Part shown: positions 24,915 through 34,253 of the stretch, piece after piece
How positions within the stretch are numbered: the first letter of the stretch is position 1
Layout of the letters: the number at the start of each line of letters is the position of its first letter
DNA from: Paraprevotella xylaniphila YIT 11841
GTDB lineage: Bacteria; Bacteroidota; Bacteroidia; Bacteroidales; Bacteroidaceae
Direction of reading: 5' to 3'
Assembly: GCF_000205165.1 (NCBI RefSeq)
Contig: NZ_GL883824.1
Span: forward strand, 62,001-126,000
Length of the DNA: 64,000 bases
Translations under genes and position numbers: made by a program
The notes under the pieces: model-generated
What the model was told of the DNA's origin: nothing
Seen by the model: only the letters and a program-made list of their open reading frames with translations
Database searches by the model: none

Positions 24915-27900
24915 ATGAAAGGTAACATATTTATTAAACGCCCGGTGATGGCATTCTCCATCTCCATTCTTATCCTTATCGTAGGATTTATTTCACTGGG
25001 CACCCTGCCGGTTGAGCAGTATCCCGATATTGCTCCCCCGACAGTACGAGTATCAGCCTCCTATACGGGTGCCAGTGCCGATGCCGTGATGAAAAGCGTC
25101 ATCCAACCGTTGGAAGAAGCCATCAACGGTGTGGAAAACATGACCTACATGGAATCGACCGCCACCAACTCAGGCTCGGCCGATATCTCCATATATTTTA
25201 AACAAGGCACTGACCCCGACATGGCTGCCGTCAATGTGCAGAACCGCGTGAGCAAGGCGCAAGGCTTACTGCCGGCGGAAGTGACCCGTATCGGTGTGAC
25301 TACCACAAAACGCCAAACAAGTTTCTTGCAAATTGGTGCCTTGTACAGCCCGAGCGGGCGCTACGACAAGACTTTTATTGCCAACTACCTCGACATCAAC
25401 GTCGTGCCACAGATTAAACGTATCGAAGGAGTAGGAGACGTGATGGCCTTGGGTGACACATACAGTATGCGTATTTGGTTGAAACCGGATGTCATGGCTC
25501 AATATGGCTTAGTTCCATCCGATGTGACAGCCGTGTTGGGTGAACAGAACCTGGAAGCCCCTACCGGCTCGTTGGGTGAAAATTCCCAAAACACATTCCA
25601 GTTCACCATGAAATACAAAGGTCGTCTGAAAAGCATCGAAGAATTCCAAAACATAGTTGTACGCTCCATGCCCGATGGTAATGTATTGCGTCTTAAGGAC
25701 GTAGCCCGTGTGGAATTGGGTACACAATCCTATGCTTTCGACAGTAATGTAGACGGCCATCCGAGTTGTACGTTCATGGTATTCCAAGTAGCCGGCTCTA
25801 ACGCCACGGAAGTAAACGAAAACATCGCTAAACTGTTGGAAGACATCGAAAAAGACCTTCCCGAAGGTTTGGAATTCATGACGATGATGAGTTCTAACGA
25901 CTTCCTTTTCGCTTCTATCCATGAAGTGGTAGAAACCTTGGTTGTGGCCATCATCCTTGTAATCCTCGTGGTTTACTTCTTCCTACAGGATTTCAAGAGT
26001 ACGTTGATTCCCTCCATCTCCATTATCGTATCTCTCGTGGGTACGTTCGCAGCCATGCAAATGGCCGGATTCAGTATCAACATCCTGACCTTGTTTGCCT
26101 TGGTGTTGGTCATCGGTACGGTAGTGGACGACTCCATTGTGGTGGTCGAGGCTGTGCAAGCTAAATTTGACGTGGGCTACACGTCCCCCTATTTGGCCAC
26201 CAAAGACGCCCTTGCCGACGTGACGATGGCCGTTATCACCTGTACCCTCGTGTTTATGGCCGTATTTATCCCTGTGACTTTCATGGGTGGGACCTCAGGT
26301 ATCTTTTACACTCAGTTCGGTGTGACCATGGCTGTAGCCGTAGGTATTTCCTGTTTGAACGCCTTGACCCTGTGTCCTGCACTTTGCGCCATGTGGATGC
26401 GTCCCGCTAGCGGCAAAAAAGGGAAAATGAGCATCAATGGCATCGTGAAAGCTGCTTATAATGCCTCTTTCAATGCCATGATGGCTAAATATAAAAAGGG
26501 AGTCATGTTCTTCATCCACCAACGTTGGCTCTCGTGGAGCACGTTGGTAGTGTCTTGCGTGCTGTTGGTCTACTTCATGAAAACCACAAAGACAGCCTTG
26601 GTTCCGCAAGAAGACCAGGGAACCATGATGGTAAACGTCAGCATGTCTCCGGGAAGCAGCTTGGCCACTACCAACAAAACCATGGAGAAGATTGAAAATA
26701 TCATCAAGCAAATCCCAGAGATAGACCATTATTCAAAAATTTCCGGTTACGGTTTCATTGCCGGACAAGGAACGTCTTATGGTTCATTCATCATCCGTCT
26801 GAAAGATTGGAACGAACGTACAGGAGAAGGACAAGACGCTAATTCGGTCATGAACAAACTGAACTTCATGCTGCAAAGCATTAAGGAAGCCCAATCCTTT
26901 ACTTTCCAACCGGGTATGATTCCGGGTTACGGTATGGGTAACAGTATAGAAATGCACTTGCAAGACCGCGTGGGTGGCGACCTCGATGCTTTCTACCAAA
27001 ACACAATGAAGTTTATTGCAGCTGCCAACCAATGTCCGGAAGTGGCCATGGCTTACACGACTTTCAACCCGAAGTTCCCACAATATGAAGTCAATGTAGA
27101 TGCAGCCAAATGTAAACGTGCAGGCATTTCCCCGTCCGAAGTATTGAGCGTATTGGGAGGTTATTGCGGTGGTATTTACGCATCCAACTTCAACTTGTTC
27201 TCTAAAGTATACCGTATCATGATCCAAGCCGACCCCAAATACCGCTTGGACGAGCAGTCGCTAAACAACATCTTTGTACGAATCAACGGCGAGATGGCCC
27301 CCATCAGCCAGTTCCTGAGCGTCAAGAAAATGATGGGGCCGGAAATCACAAACCGTTTCAACTTGTTTGATGCCATCACTTGTAACATCAACCCGGCACC
27401 GGGATACTCTTCCGGTGAAGCCATGAAAGCCATAGAAAAAGTGTTTGAAGAGACTATGCCAAACCGCTACCACTATGAATACGGTGGTATATCGCGTGAG
27501 GAAAAGCAAACCGCAGGCTCAAACGACACGGTATTCATCTATGTGCTCTGCGTCGTGCTCATCTTCTTGATTCTGTCATGTCTTTATGAAAGCTTCTTGG
27601 TTCCTTTGGCCGTTATCCTTTCCGTGCCGTGCGGTTTGATGGGCTCGTTCCTCTTTGCATGGCTCTTCGGCTTGGAAAACAACATCTACCTGCAAACAGG
27701 TGTGATCATGTTGATTGGACTTTTGGCTAAGACCGCCATCCTTATCACGGAATTTGCATCGGAACGCCGCCGCCAAGGCATGGGTATCGTAGAAGCCGCT
27801 TACGCTGCGGCACAAGAACGCCTCCGCCCGATTTTGATGACGGTATTGACCATGATATTCGGTATGTTGCCCCTGATGTTCGCTTCGGGTGCCGGAGCCA

Positions 27901-28118
27901 ACGGTAACAGTTCTCTGGGTACGGGTGTTGTCGGCGGTATGTTGATTGGTACGCTCGCGTTGCTTTTCATCACCCCGGTATTCTTCATCGTATTCCAGTA
28001 TTTGCAGGAAAAGGTTCGTCCGCCTATGCATAAGGAAGGTAACATCCAAATCATGGCAGAACGCCAAAAGAGTTTGGAAGAACGTAGTGCATTTAATAGC
28101 GAAAAAGATAAAAAATGA
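24915..28118 (+). CDS. RND multidrug efflux permease (AcrB/HAE1 family)
   Basis: A 1067-residue inner-membrane proton-driven pump, the usual length for AcrB relatives. The start FIKRPVMAFSISILILIVGF is the conserved N-terminal helix. PVEQYPDIAPPTVRVSASY and GASADAVMKSVIQPLEEAIN follow, then periplasmic porter domains. The central helix ALVLVIGTVVDDSIVVVE carries the two proton-relay aspartates. The C-terminal half ends with GLLAKTAILITEFA, the conserved lysine helix, and ERLRPILMTVLTMIFGMLPL. Substrates cannot be read from the sequence and could be drugs, bile salts or dyes. The stop overlaps the start of the outer-membrane gene (ATGA). Confidence 0.95.
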   Translation: MKGNIFIKRPVMAFSISILILIVGFISLGTLPVEQYPDIAPPTVRVSASYTGASADAVMKSVIQPLEEAINGVENMTYMESTATNSGSADISIYFKQGTDPDMAAVNVQNRVSKAQGLLPAEVTRIGVTTTKRQTSFLQIGALYSPSGRYDKTFIANYLDINVVPQIKRIEGVGDVMALGDTYSMRIWLKPDVMAQYGLVPSDVTAVLGEQNLEAPTGSLGENSQNTFQFTMKYKGRLKSIEEFQNIVVRSMPDGNVLRLKDVARVELGTQSYAFDSNVDGHPSCTFMVFQVAGSNATEVNENIAKLLEDIEKDLPEGLEFMTMMSSNDFLFASIHEVVETLVVAIILVILVVYFFLQDFKSTLIPSISIIVSLVGTFAAMQMAGFSINILTLFALVLVIGTVVDDSIVVVEAVQAKFDVGYTSPYLATKDALADVTMAVITCTLVFMAVFIPVTFMGGTSGIFYTQFGVTMAVAVGISCLNALTLCPALCAMWMRPASGKKGKMSINGIVKAAYNASFNAMMAKYKKGVMFFIHQRWLSWSTLVVSCVLLVYFMKTTKTALVPQEDQGTMMVNVSMSPGSSLATTNKTMEKIENIIKQIPEIDHYSKISGYGFIAGQGTSYGSFIIRLKDWNERTGEGQDANSVMNKLNFMLQSIKEAQSFTFQPGMIPGYGMGNSIEMHLQDRVGGDLDAFYQNTMKFIAAANQCPEVAMAYTTFNPKFPQYEVNVDAAKCKRAGISPSEVLSVLGGYCGGIYASNFNLFSKVYRIMIQADPKYRLDEQSLNNIFVRINGEMAPISQFLSVKKMMGPEITNRFNLFDAITCNINPAPGYSSGEAMKAIEKVFEETMPNRYHYEYGGISREEKQTAGSNDTVFIYVLCVVLIFLILSCLYESFLVPLAVILSVPCGLMGSFLFAWLFGLENNIYLQTGVIMLIGLLAKTAILITEFASERRRQGMGIVEAAYAAAQERLRPILMTVLTMIFGMLPLMFASGAGANGNSSLGTGVVGGMLIGTLALLFITPVFFIVFQYLQEKVRPPMHKEGNIQIMAERQKSLEERSAFNSEKDKK

Positions 28119-29485
28119 AAAAGATAATTATGACCATGACCACAGCTGCTCTGTTGAGCAGTTGCGGTCTATACAAGAGCTACGAACGCCCGGCCGACAT
28201 CCAGACGGACGGCTTGTACCGCAGCGACAACACTCAAAGCGGCGACTCATTGGGCTTAGCCTCATTCGCATGGAGAGAAATCTTCACGGATCCCCAACTG
28301 CAGACCCTGATTGAAAGAGGGTTGGCACAAAACACGAACTTACGTAGCGCCCAACTGCAAATCGAACAGTCCGAAGCCTCGCTGAAGGCTGCCAAATGGG
28401 CTTATATCCCTAGCCTCGCTTTCGCTCCGCAAGGGTCATTGGCCGGTGTGGATTGGGGAAAAGCCACACAGACATACACGATTCCTGTGTCGGCTTCTTG
28501 GCAAATAGACATCTTCGGAAGCCTGCACAATGCCAAAAAGCGTGCAAAAGCCCAACTTGAAAACAGCCATGCCTACAAGCAGGCCGTACAGTCGCAACTG
28601 ATTGCGGCAATCGCCAACTATTACTACTCGTTGGCCATGCTGAAAGACCAGTTGGCCATCAGCCAGGAAACGGAAAAGCTGTGGAAGGAGAACGTCGAAA
28701 CCACCCGCGCTTTGATGAATGCCGGCCAAAGCAACATGGCAGCCGTGTCGCAAACGGAAGCCAACTACTACAGCATCTGCACCCAAATCACAGACTTAAA
28801 ACAACAAATCAGCGATTTGGAAGATGAATTTTCTGCCCTGTTAGGCGAGGCTCCGCAAAAATATGCCATCGGCTCCATGGACAACTGGAAAGTCCCGACC
28901 CGCATGTCTGCCGGTATCCCGGCTGCCGCATTGGCCAACCGTCCGGATGTGAAACTGGCCGAAACCCAGTTGGCCGTAGCCTACTACGCCACCAATGAGT
29001 CGCGTGCGGCTTTCTATCCTGGTTTGAACCTGAGCGGCGCAATCGGTTGGACGAACGACCTCGGTACCATACCGGTCAATCCGGGCAAATGGATATGGAA
29101 TGCCATGGCTTCGTTGACACAACCTATTTTCCAGAACGGAAAGTTGCGTGCGCAATATAAAATCTCAAAAGCACAGCAGGAACAAGCCAAACTCTCATTC
29201 CAACAGACCTTATTAGATGCGGGAACTGAAGTGAACGCAGCTCTTACCAAAATACAGGCTACCGGAGAGAAAGACGGTTTGTACACCAAACAAATAGCCT
29301 CTTTGGAAACGGCCGTAAAAAGCACGCAGGCGTTAATGATGAACTCATCGACCAACTACCTGCAGGTGTTGACTGCCCAACAGACCTTGCTGACGGCCCA
29401 GATGTCGCAAATCAGCAACAAGTTCAGCCAGATACAGGCAGCCATCGAATTGTATCAGGCTTTGGGCGGAGGTTACGACGAATAA
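28115..29485 (+). CDS. Outer-membrane efflux lipoprotein (NodT/OprM family)
   Basis: A 456-residue TolC-like channel. The signal peptide ends in a lipobox (LLSSC, cysteine near residue 17). The two outer-membrane efflux repeats are visible: one from about residue 55 (SFAWREIFTDPQLQTLIERG, NTNLRSAQLQIEQSEASLKA), the second from about 270 (AALANRPDVKLAETQLAVAY). The helical hairpin ends with SSTNYLQVLTAQQTLLTAQ. It should trimerise and complete the tripartite pump with the two upstream genes. It overlaps the permease gene by 4 bp. Confidence 0.94.
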   Translation: MKKIIMTMTTAALLSSCGLYKSYERPADIQTDGLYRSDNTQSGDSLGLASFAWREIFTDPQLQTLIERGLAQNTNLRSAQLQIEQSEASLKAAKWAYIPSLAFAPQGSLAGVDWGKATQTYTIPVSASWQIDIFGSLHNAKKRAKAQLENSHAYKQAVQSQLIAAIANYYYSLAMLKDQLAISQETEKLWKENVETTRALMNAGQSNMAAVSQTEANYYSICTQITDLKQQISDLEDEFSALLGEAPQKYAIGSMDNWKVPTRMSAGIPAAALANRPDVKLAETQLAVAYYATNESRAAFYPGLNLSGAIGWTNDLGTIPVNPGKWIWNAMASLTQPIFQNGKLRAQYKISKAQQEQAKLSFQQTLLDAGTEVNAALTKIQATGEKDGLYTKQIASLETAVKSTQALMMNSSTNYLQVLTAQQTLLTAQMSQISNKFSQIQAAIELYQALGGGYDE

Positions 29486-29513
29486 AGCAACTACCTCTTT
29501 TTATAAATCAAGC

Positions 29514-29560
29514 GAAGACGGCTTCCGGCCAATGAATCCGGAAGCCGTCTTCGTTTCTAC
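29514..29560 (+). terminator. Terminator of the efflux operon
   Basis: Perfect 15-bp stem, GAAGACGGCTTCCGG (29514-29528) with CCGGAAGCCGTCTTC (29538-29552), a 9-base loop, then GTTTCT. It starts 29 bases after the last stop codon. Confidence 0.75.
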
Positions 29561-29624
29561 ATGCATCCCACCCCATCCAAGACATACGGCAGAATCCATA
29601 TCTCCGATCCGACACAACTAACGC

Positions 29625-29659
29625 ACAAAAAATCCCGATAGCCACTCGCTACCGGGATT
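29625..29659 (-). terminator. Terminator of the DUF3127 gene
   Basis: On the minus strand the stem AATCCCGGTAGC/GCTATCGGGATT is followed directly by six T residues. It lies 26 bases after the stop codon of the DUF3127 gene. Confidence 0.8.
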
Positions 29660-29684
29660 CACCATATGCATTCCGACGCTCCTA

Positions 29685-30062
29685 TCAGAAAGGCAGGTCA
29701 TCCTTGGAATCTCCTGCCGAGAAATCGACAGGTGCCGCATCCGGAACCGGCGGAAAAGGAACCTGTCCAACGGGAGCGTCTGCCGCAGTTGCCGCACGCT
29801 CTACCTTCCATGCACGGATACTGTTGTACCAACGCCCTTGATACTCTCGCGCATCAATATCAAACGATACGGTAAGCTGGTCGCCAATCTTAATGGCAAA
29901 CTGCGCTATCTTGTCTGCTCCGAAAACGTCAAAACACATCTTTCTGGGATATTGTTCTTGGGTTTCCAACACATACTCCTGCACTTTCCACTCCGAACCG
30001 GTACGTTGGGAAACACCGCCCCGCTCAGGCAACACGGCAATAATTTTTCCTGTAATTTCCAT
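29685..30062 (-). CDS. DUF3127 protein, SSB-like with acidic C-terminal tip
   Basis: A 125-residue protein. Residues 1-85 form a predicted OB-like fold of DUF3127 (MEITGKIIAVLPERGGVSQR, MCFDVFGADKIAQFAIKIGD, REYQGRWYNSIRAWKV). Residues 86-120 are a flexible alanine/proline-rich linker, and the protein ends DDLPF. The linker plus acidic-hydrophobic tip copies the layout of bacterial SSB, where the tip recruits repair and replication proteins. The divergent neighbour is dnaN, which supports a link to DNA replication. Whether it binds single-stranded DNA is not shown. Confidence 0.8.
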   Translation of the reverse strand: MEITGKIIAVLPERGGVSQRTGSEWKVQEYVLETQEQYPRKMCFDVFGADKIAQFAIKIGDQLTVSFDIDAREYQGRWYNSIRAWKVERAATAADAPVGQVPFPPVPDAAPVDFSAGDSKDDLPF

Positions 30063-30135
30063 ATTTCTACATTAACTGTTTAGTGATGCGAAATTACAAC
30101 TTATTTTCTACTTTCTCGAATTTTAATTTATTTTT

Positions 30136-30167
30136 TTTGTTCCGTTCTACTTAAATCCGTAAATTTG
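30136..30167 (+). promoter_or_regulatory. dnaN operon promoter
   Basis: TTTG (30136-30139), a 20-base spacer and TAAATTTG (30160-30167) match the full Bacteroidetes promoter consensus. The dnaN ATG is 28 bases further on. Confidence 0.75.
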
Positions 30168-30195
30168 CTGAATATAATTCTAAAAATACCACATC

Positions 30196-31320
30196 ATGAA
30201 ATTTATCGTATCAAGTTCTGCCCTTTTCAACCGTTTGCAGACTATTGGACGTGTCATAAATTCAAAGAATACGCTCCCCATCTTGGATTGCTTCTTATTT
30301 GAAATCCAAGATAATATACTCACCATTACGGCATCAGACAGCGAAACGACGCTGATTACCAGTTTGGAACTCGTGGAAAGCGATGCCAATACCCGTTTCT
30401 GCATCAACGCCAAAACCATCCAGGACTCCATGAAAGAAATTGCGGAACAACCCCTTTCTTTCGACATCAACCCAGACAACATGGAAATCACGGCCAACTA
30501 CCAGAACGGACGTTTCAATATCGTGGGACAAAGTGCCGACGAATATCCGGAAATGAATCTCCCGCAGGAAGATATGAAGGGCCTCGTCATACCGGCCGAA
30601 ACGATGCTCAACGGCATAAACCGTTGCCTGTTTGCCACAGCCGATGACGAATTGCGCCCGGTGATGAACGGGGTATATTTCGACATCCAGGCAGACAACC
30701 TGACATTTGTCTCTACCGACGGTCACAAATTGGTGCGCAACAGAAACTACACCATCAAAGGCGACCAACCCGCCGCCTTCATCCTTCCCAAGAAACCGGC
30801 TACGATTCTGAAGAACCTCCTCCCGAAAGAGTCGGACGATGTCACGTTAAGGTTCAATGAGCGTAATGCTTACATTACCATGGAATCTTCCCGGATCATC
30901 TGCCGCCTTATCGAAGGACGTTATCCGAACTATAACTCCGTCATTCCGCAAAACAACCCCTATCGGGTCACAGTGGACCGCCTTACTCTGTTGAGCGCAC
31001 TGAAACGCGTATTGATATTCTCCAACCAGAGCAGTGCTTTGATCAAGTTGCATTTGGAAAGTAACCAGTTGGTAGTTTCCGGACAAGACATCGACTACTC
31101 CACCTCAGCCGAGGAACGCGTGCCCTGCGAATACGGAGATTCTCCGATGAATATCGGTTTCAAGGGCACGTTCCTCATCGACATACTGAACAATATGGGG
31201 GGAGAAAACGTCATCATCGAACTGGCCGACCCGAGCCGGGCGGGAGTCATCGTGCCGGCTGAACAGGAAGAAAATGAAGATCTGTTGATGCTGCTGATGC
31301 CTATGATGCTGAACGACTAA
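30196..31320 (+). CDS. dnaN: DNA polymerase III beta subunit (sliding clamp)
   Basis: A 374-residue clamp protein made of three repeated domains. Family stretches are MKFIVSSSALFNRLQTIGRV at the start, NTLPILDCFLFEI, PADEYPEMN-like SADEYPEMNLPQ, TDGHKLVRN in the middle domain, RYPNYNSVIPQNN, and the end LLMLLMPMMLND, which replaces the usual YVVMPMR-type tail. It forms a dimeric ring that holds replicative polymerase on DNA. It heads a six-gene operon and diverges from the SSB-like DUF3127 gene. Confidence 0.96.
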   Translation: MKFIVSSSALFNRLQTIGRVINSKNTLPILDCFLFEIQDNILTITASDSETTLITSLELVESDANTRFCINAKTIQDSMKEIAEQPLSFDINPDNMEITANYQNGRFNIVGQSADEYPEMNLPQEDMKGLVIPAETMLNGINRCLFATADDELRPVMNGVYFDIQADNLTFVSTDGHKLVRNRNYTIKGDQPAAFILPKKPATILKNLLPKESDDVTLRFNERNAYITMESSRIICRLIEGRYPNYNSVIPQNNPYRVTVDRLTLLSALKRVLIFSNQSSALIKLHLESNQLVVSGQDIDYSTSAEERVPCEYGDSPMNIGFKGTFLIDILNNMGGENVIIELADPSRAGVIVPAEQEENEDLLMLLMPMMLND

Positions 31321-31330
31321 AAGAATAAAA

Positions 31331-32101
31331 ATGAAATTAAATCTGAACAACCCCGTCGTTTTCTTCGACTTGGAAACGACGGGCATCAATATCACAAACG
31401 ACCGTATCGTAGAATTGTGCTACATCAAAGTATACCCTAATGGCAATGAAGAATCCAAAAGCATGCGAATTAATCCGGAGATGCACATTCCGGAAAGTTC
31501 TTCGGCCATACACGGTATCTATGATGAAGACGTGGCAGATTGCCCCACCTTCAAACAGGTAGCCAAAGACTTGGCCAACACCATCAAAGGTTGCGATTTC
31601 GCCGGGTTCAATTCCAACCGTTTCGACGTACCGATGTTGGTCGAAGAATTTCTTCGGGCGGGCATAGACATAGACATCCGCAAGCGTAAGTTCATCGACG
31701 TACAAAACATTTACCATAAGCTCGAACGCCGGACGTTGAGCGCCGCATACAAATTCTATTGCGGAAAGGATTTGGAAAACGCCCATTCTGCGTTGGCCGA
31801 CACACGAGCAACATACGAAGTCCTGATGGCACAACTGGACCATTATCCTGAAGACTTGAAAAATGACGTGGCATTCCTGTCCGACTTTTCCAAGATGACG
31901 GATAATGTGGATTTTGCCGGACGAATGGTTTATGACGAGAATCATGATATCGTGTTCAACTTCGGCAAATACAAAGGAAAAAAAGTCGCCGACGTATTAC
32001 GTACGGATCCCGGATATTACAGTTGGATTCTGCAAGGTGACTTCGCACGTAACACCAAGCAGATCTTAACCCAGATTCGTCTGGACATGAACAAGGCATA
32101 A
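31331..32101 (+). CDS. DEDDh 3'-5' exonuclease (DnaQ-like)
   Basis: A 256-residue exonuclease. Exo I motif is VVFFDLETTGI, Exo II is CDFAGFNSNRFDVPML, and Exo III is NAHSALADTRATYEVL, giving the D-E-D-D set with histidine. Residues about 205-245 form an extra C-terminal module (FNFGKYKGKKVADVLRTDPG), similar to the tail of exodeoxyribonuclease X-like proteins. It could be the proofreading epsilon subunit or a separate repair exonuclease. The position 10 bp after dnaN supports a replication role. No clear clamp-binding motif was identified. Confidence 0.88.
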   Translation: MKLNLNNPVVFFDLETTGINITNDRIVELCYIKVYPNGNEESKSMRINPEMHIPESSSAIHGIYDEDVADCPTFKQVAKDLANTIKGCDFAGFNSNRFDVPMLVEEFLRAGIDIDIRKRKFIDVQNIYHKLERRTLSAAYKFYCGKDLENAHSALADTRATYEVLMAQLDHYPEDLKNDVAFLSDFSKMTDNVDFAGRMVYDENHDIVFNFGKYKGKKVADVLRTDPGYYSWILQGDFARNTKQILTQIRLDMNKA

Positions 32102-32107
32102 ACCGGC

Positions 32108-33307
32108 ATGGAAACATTAAGAGGTAAGAAAATCGTATTGGGAATCACGGGAAGCATCGCGGCCTACAAAGCCTGCTACCTCATCCGGGGATTGATTAAA
32201 AGAGGAGCCGAAGTACAAGTGGTTATCACTCCGGCAGGCAAGGAATTCATCACGCCCGTCACCCTCTCCGCACTGACTAGCAAACCCGTGGTCAGCGAAT
32301 TCTTTTCCGGACGCGACGGGAGTTGGCACAGCCATGTAGCACTCGGGCTTTGGGCCGATGCCATGGTGATTGCACCGGCTACGGCCTCGTCTATCGGCAA
32401 GATGGCTCACGGCATAGCCGACAATATGCTCATCACGACCTACTTGTCCATGAAAGCTCCCGTTTTCGTGGCTCCGGCAATGGATTTGGACATGTTCGCC
32501 CATCCTTCCACGCAGCAGAGCCTCGAACGCCTCCGTAGTTACGGCAACCACATCATTGAGCCTGCCTGCGGGGAATTGGCCAGCCACTTGGAAGGCAAAG
32601 GACGCATGGAGGAACCTGAAAATATTATCAAGGTCCTGGAAGGCTACTTTTCTGACAGACAAGACTTGCAGGGGAAAAGAATCCTGATTACAGCAGGCCC
32701 CACGTATGAAAAAATAGACCCCGTAAGGTTTATCGGCAACTATTCATCGGGCAAGATGGGAATCGCCTTAGCCGAGGCTTGTGCCCGACGCGGCGCAGAA
32801 GTCACGTTGGTTTGCGGCCCGACACCCCTCGGCACCACGCAGGCGGGCATCCGGCGAATCGACGTAGAGTCGGCCGAAGACATGTTCCGCGAAGCCACGG
32901 CGCACTTCCCGGAATCGGATGCAGCTATCTTATGTGCAGCCGTGGCCGACTTCACGCCTGCACAAACTTCCGACCGCAAAATCAAACGTGAGTCAGAAGA
33001 CCTCGTCCTGCATCTGAAGCCGACACGCGACATAGCCCAAGCGCTCGGCCAGATGAAACGTAAAGAGCAGAGACTCATAGGCTTTGCCCTCGAAACCCAT
33101 GACGAGACGGCACACGCGCACGAAAAACTGGAACGGAAGAACCTTGACTTCATCGTGCTCAATTCGTTGAATGACCCAGGAGCGGGCTTCCGTCATGACA
33201 CGAATAAAATAACCATCATCAGCCGGACTGATTCCGTGGTCTATCCTCTGAAAAGCAAAAAAGAAGTGGCGGCCGACATTGTCGACCGGCTCGTGTCCTC
33301 TTTCTAA
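32108..33307 (+). CDS. coaBC: Bifunctional CoaBC: PPC synthetase/decarboxylase
   Basis: A 399-residue enzyme of coenzyme A synthesis. It joins 4'-phosphopantothenate to cysteine (CoaB) and decarboxylates the product (CoaC). The N-terminal flavoprotein half shows GKKIVLGITGSIAAYKACYL, HVALGLWADAMVIAPATA, and VFVAPAMDLDMF, where the usual PAMN asparagine is aspartate. The later IEPACGELASHLEGKGRM supplies the CoaC cysteine. The CoaB half begins ILITAGPTYEKIDPVRFIGN with YSSGKMG. Placement between exonuclease and recN genes is common in Bacteroidetes. Spacing to both neighbours is 6 bp. Confidence 0.95.
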   Translation: METLRGKKIVLGITGSIAAYKACYLIRGLIKRGAEVQVVITPAGKEFITPVTLSALTSKPVVSEFFSGRDGSWHSHVALGLWADAMVIAPATASSIGKMAHGIADNMLITTYLSMKAPVFVAPAMDLDMFAHPSTQQSLERLRSYGNHIIEPACGELASHLEGKGRMEEPENIIKVLEGYFSDRQDLQGKRILITAGPTYEKIDPVRFIGNYSSGKMGIALAEACARRGAEVTLVCGPTPLGTTQAGIRRIDVESAEDMFREATAHFPESDAAILCAAVADFTPAQTSDRKIKRESEDLVLHLKPTRDIAQALGQMKRKEQRLIGFALETHDETAHAHEKLERKNLDFIVLNSLNDPGAGFRHDTNKITIISRTDSVVYPLKSKKEVAADIVDRLVSSF

Positions 33308-33313
33308 CTTCGG

Positions 33314-34249
33314 ATGAATATGCATGACGTACGCAGACACATAGCCTCCAGTCTTAAAATCATGGCCCTGACGGCATGTTTCCACATTGCAGCCCCTACT
33401 GCGGCACAGGAACTCAATGCCAAAGTGACCATCAACCGTTCCCAAATCTCCAACACGACGGAAGCCGTATTCGAGGCGTTGCAGAACTCCCTGACGGCTT
33501 TCATCAACGAAAGGCAATGGACCGGGATGACATACGAAGAAAAAGAACGTATCAACTGCACTTTCAGCATCACGCTGAAAACTTACAGTGAAACAGACAA
33601 TTCATTCACGGGTTCGATACAGGTGCAGAGTACACGTCCGGTGTACGACTCCAACTATTCGACGACGGTGTTTAATTTTCAGGATGAGAATTTCAACTTT
33701 ACTTTTCAACAGTTCGACCAATTGGAATTCCGGCCGGAACAAGTGGACAACAACCTTACGGCTGTCATCGCCTACTACGCCTACCTCATCATCGGATTGG
33801 ACATGGATACGATGGCTCCGCTCGGCGGTTCCGACATCCTGCAAATGGCCATGGACGTAGCCAACAATTCGCAAAACTTGGGCTATGCCGGATGGAAAGC
33901 TTTTGAAAACGACCGCAACCGCTTTGCCATTATCAATGACTATCTGGACGGAGCCATGGAACCGCTCCGGCAACTGGAATACAAATACCACCGCCTGGGG
34001 TTGGACCGCATGACGGAAAATACCGATACGGCACGCATGGCCATCACGGAATCCATGGAAATGCTCAAACAAGCCCGCGACCAAAAAAGCATGAGCGCGC
34101 TCCCCGTCATATTCACCGACATCAAACGGGATGAGTTGGTCAGCATCTACAGCGGAAAGGGCACTGCGGAAGAACGTGAGAAAGTATATAATATCGTGTT
34201 CGCCATCAACGCTTCACAAAGCAATTATTGGGAAAAACTCAGAAAATAA
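33314..34249 (+). CDS. DUF4835 exported protein (PorD-like)
   Basis: A 311-residue protein with a signal peptide (about residues 1-32, cleavage after TAAQ). The mature part begins ELNAKVTINRSQISNTTEAV and contains NCTFSITLKTYSETDNSFTG and FNFTFQQFDQLEF, matching the DUF4835 family that lies between coaBC and recN across Bacteroidetes. As far as I recall, some databases name this family the type IX secretion protein PorD. That role is not evident from the sequence. It is probably periplasmic or outer-membrane associated and part of the dnaN operon. Confidence 0.82.
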   Translation: MNMHDVRRHIASSLKIMALTACFHIAAPTAAQELNAKVTINRSQISNTTEAVFEALQNSLTAFINERQWTGMTYEEKERINCTFSITLKTYSETDNSFTGSIQVQSTRPVYDSNYSTTVFNFQDENFNFTFQQFDQLEFRPEQVDNNLTAVIAYYAYLIIGLDMDTMAPLGGSDILQMAMDVANNSQNLGYAGWKAFENDRNRFAIINDYLDGAMEPLRQLEYKYHRLGLDRMTENTDTARMAITESMEMLKQARDQKSMSALPVIFTDIKRDELVSIYSGKGTAEEREKVYNIVFAINASQSNYWEKLRK

Positions 34250-34253
34250 GGAT

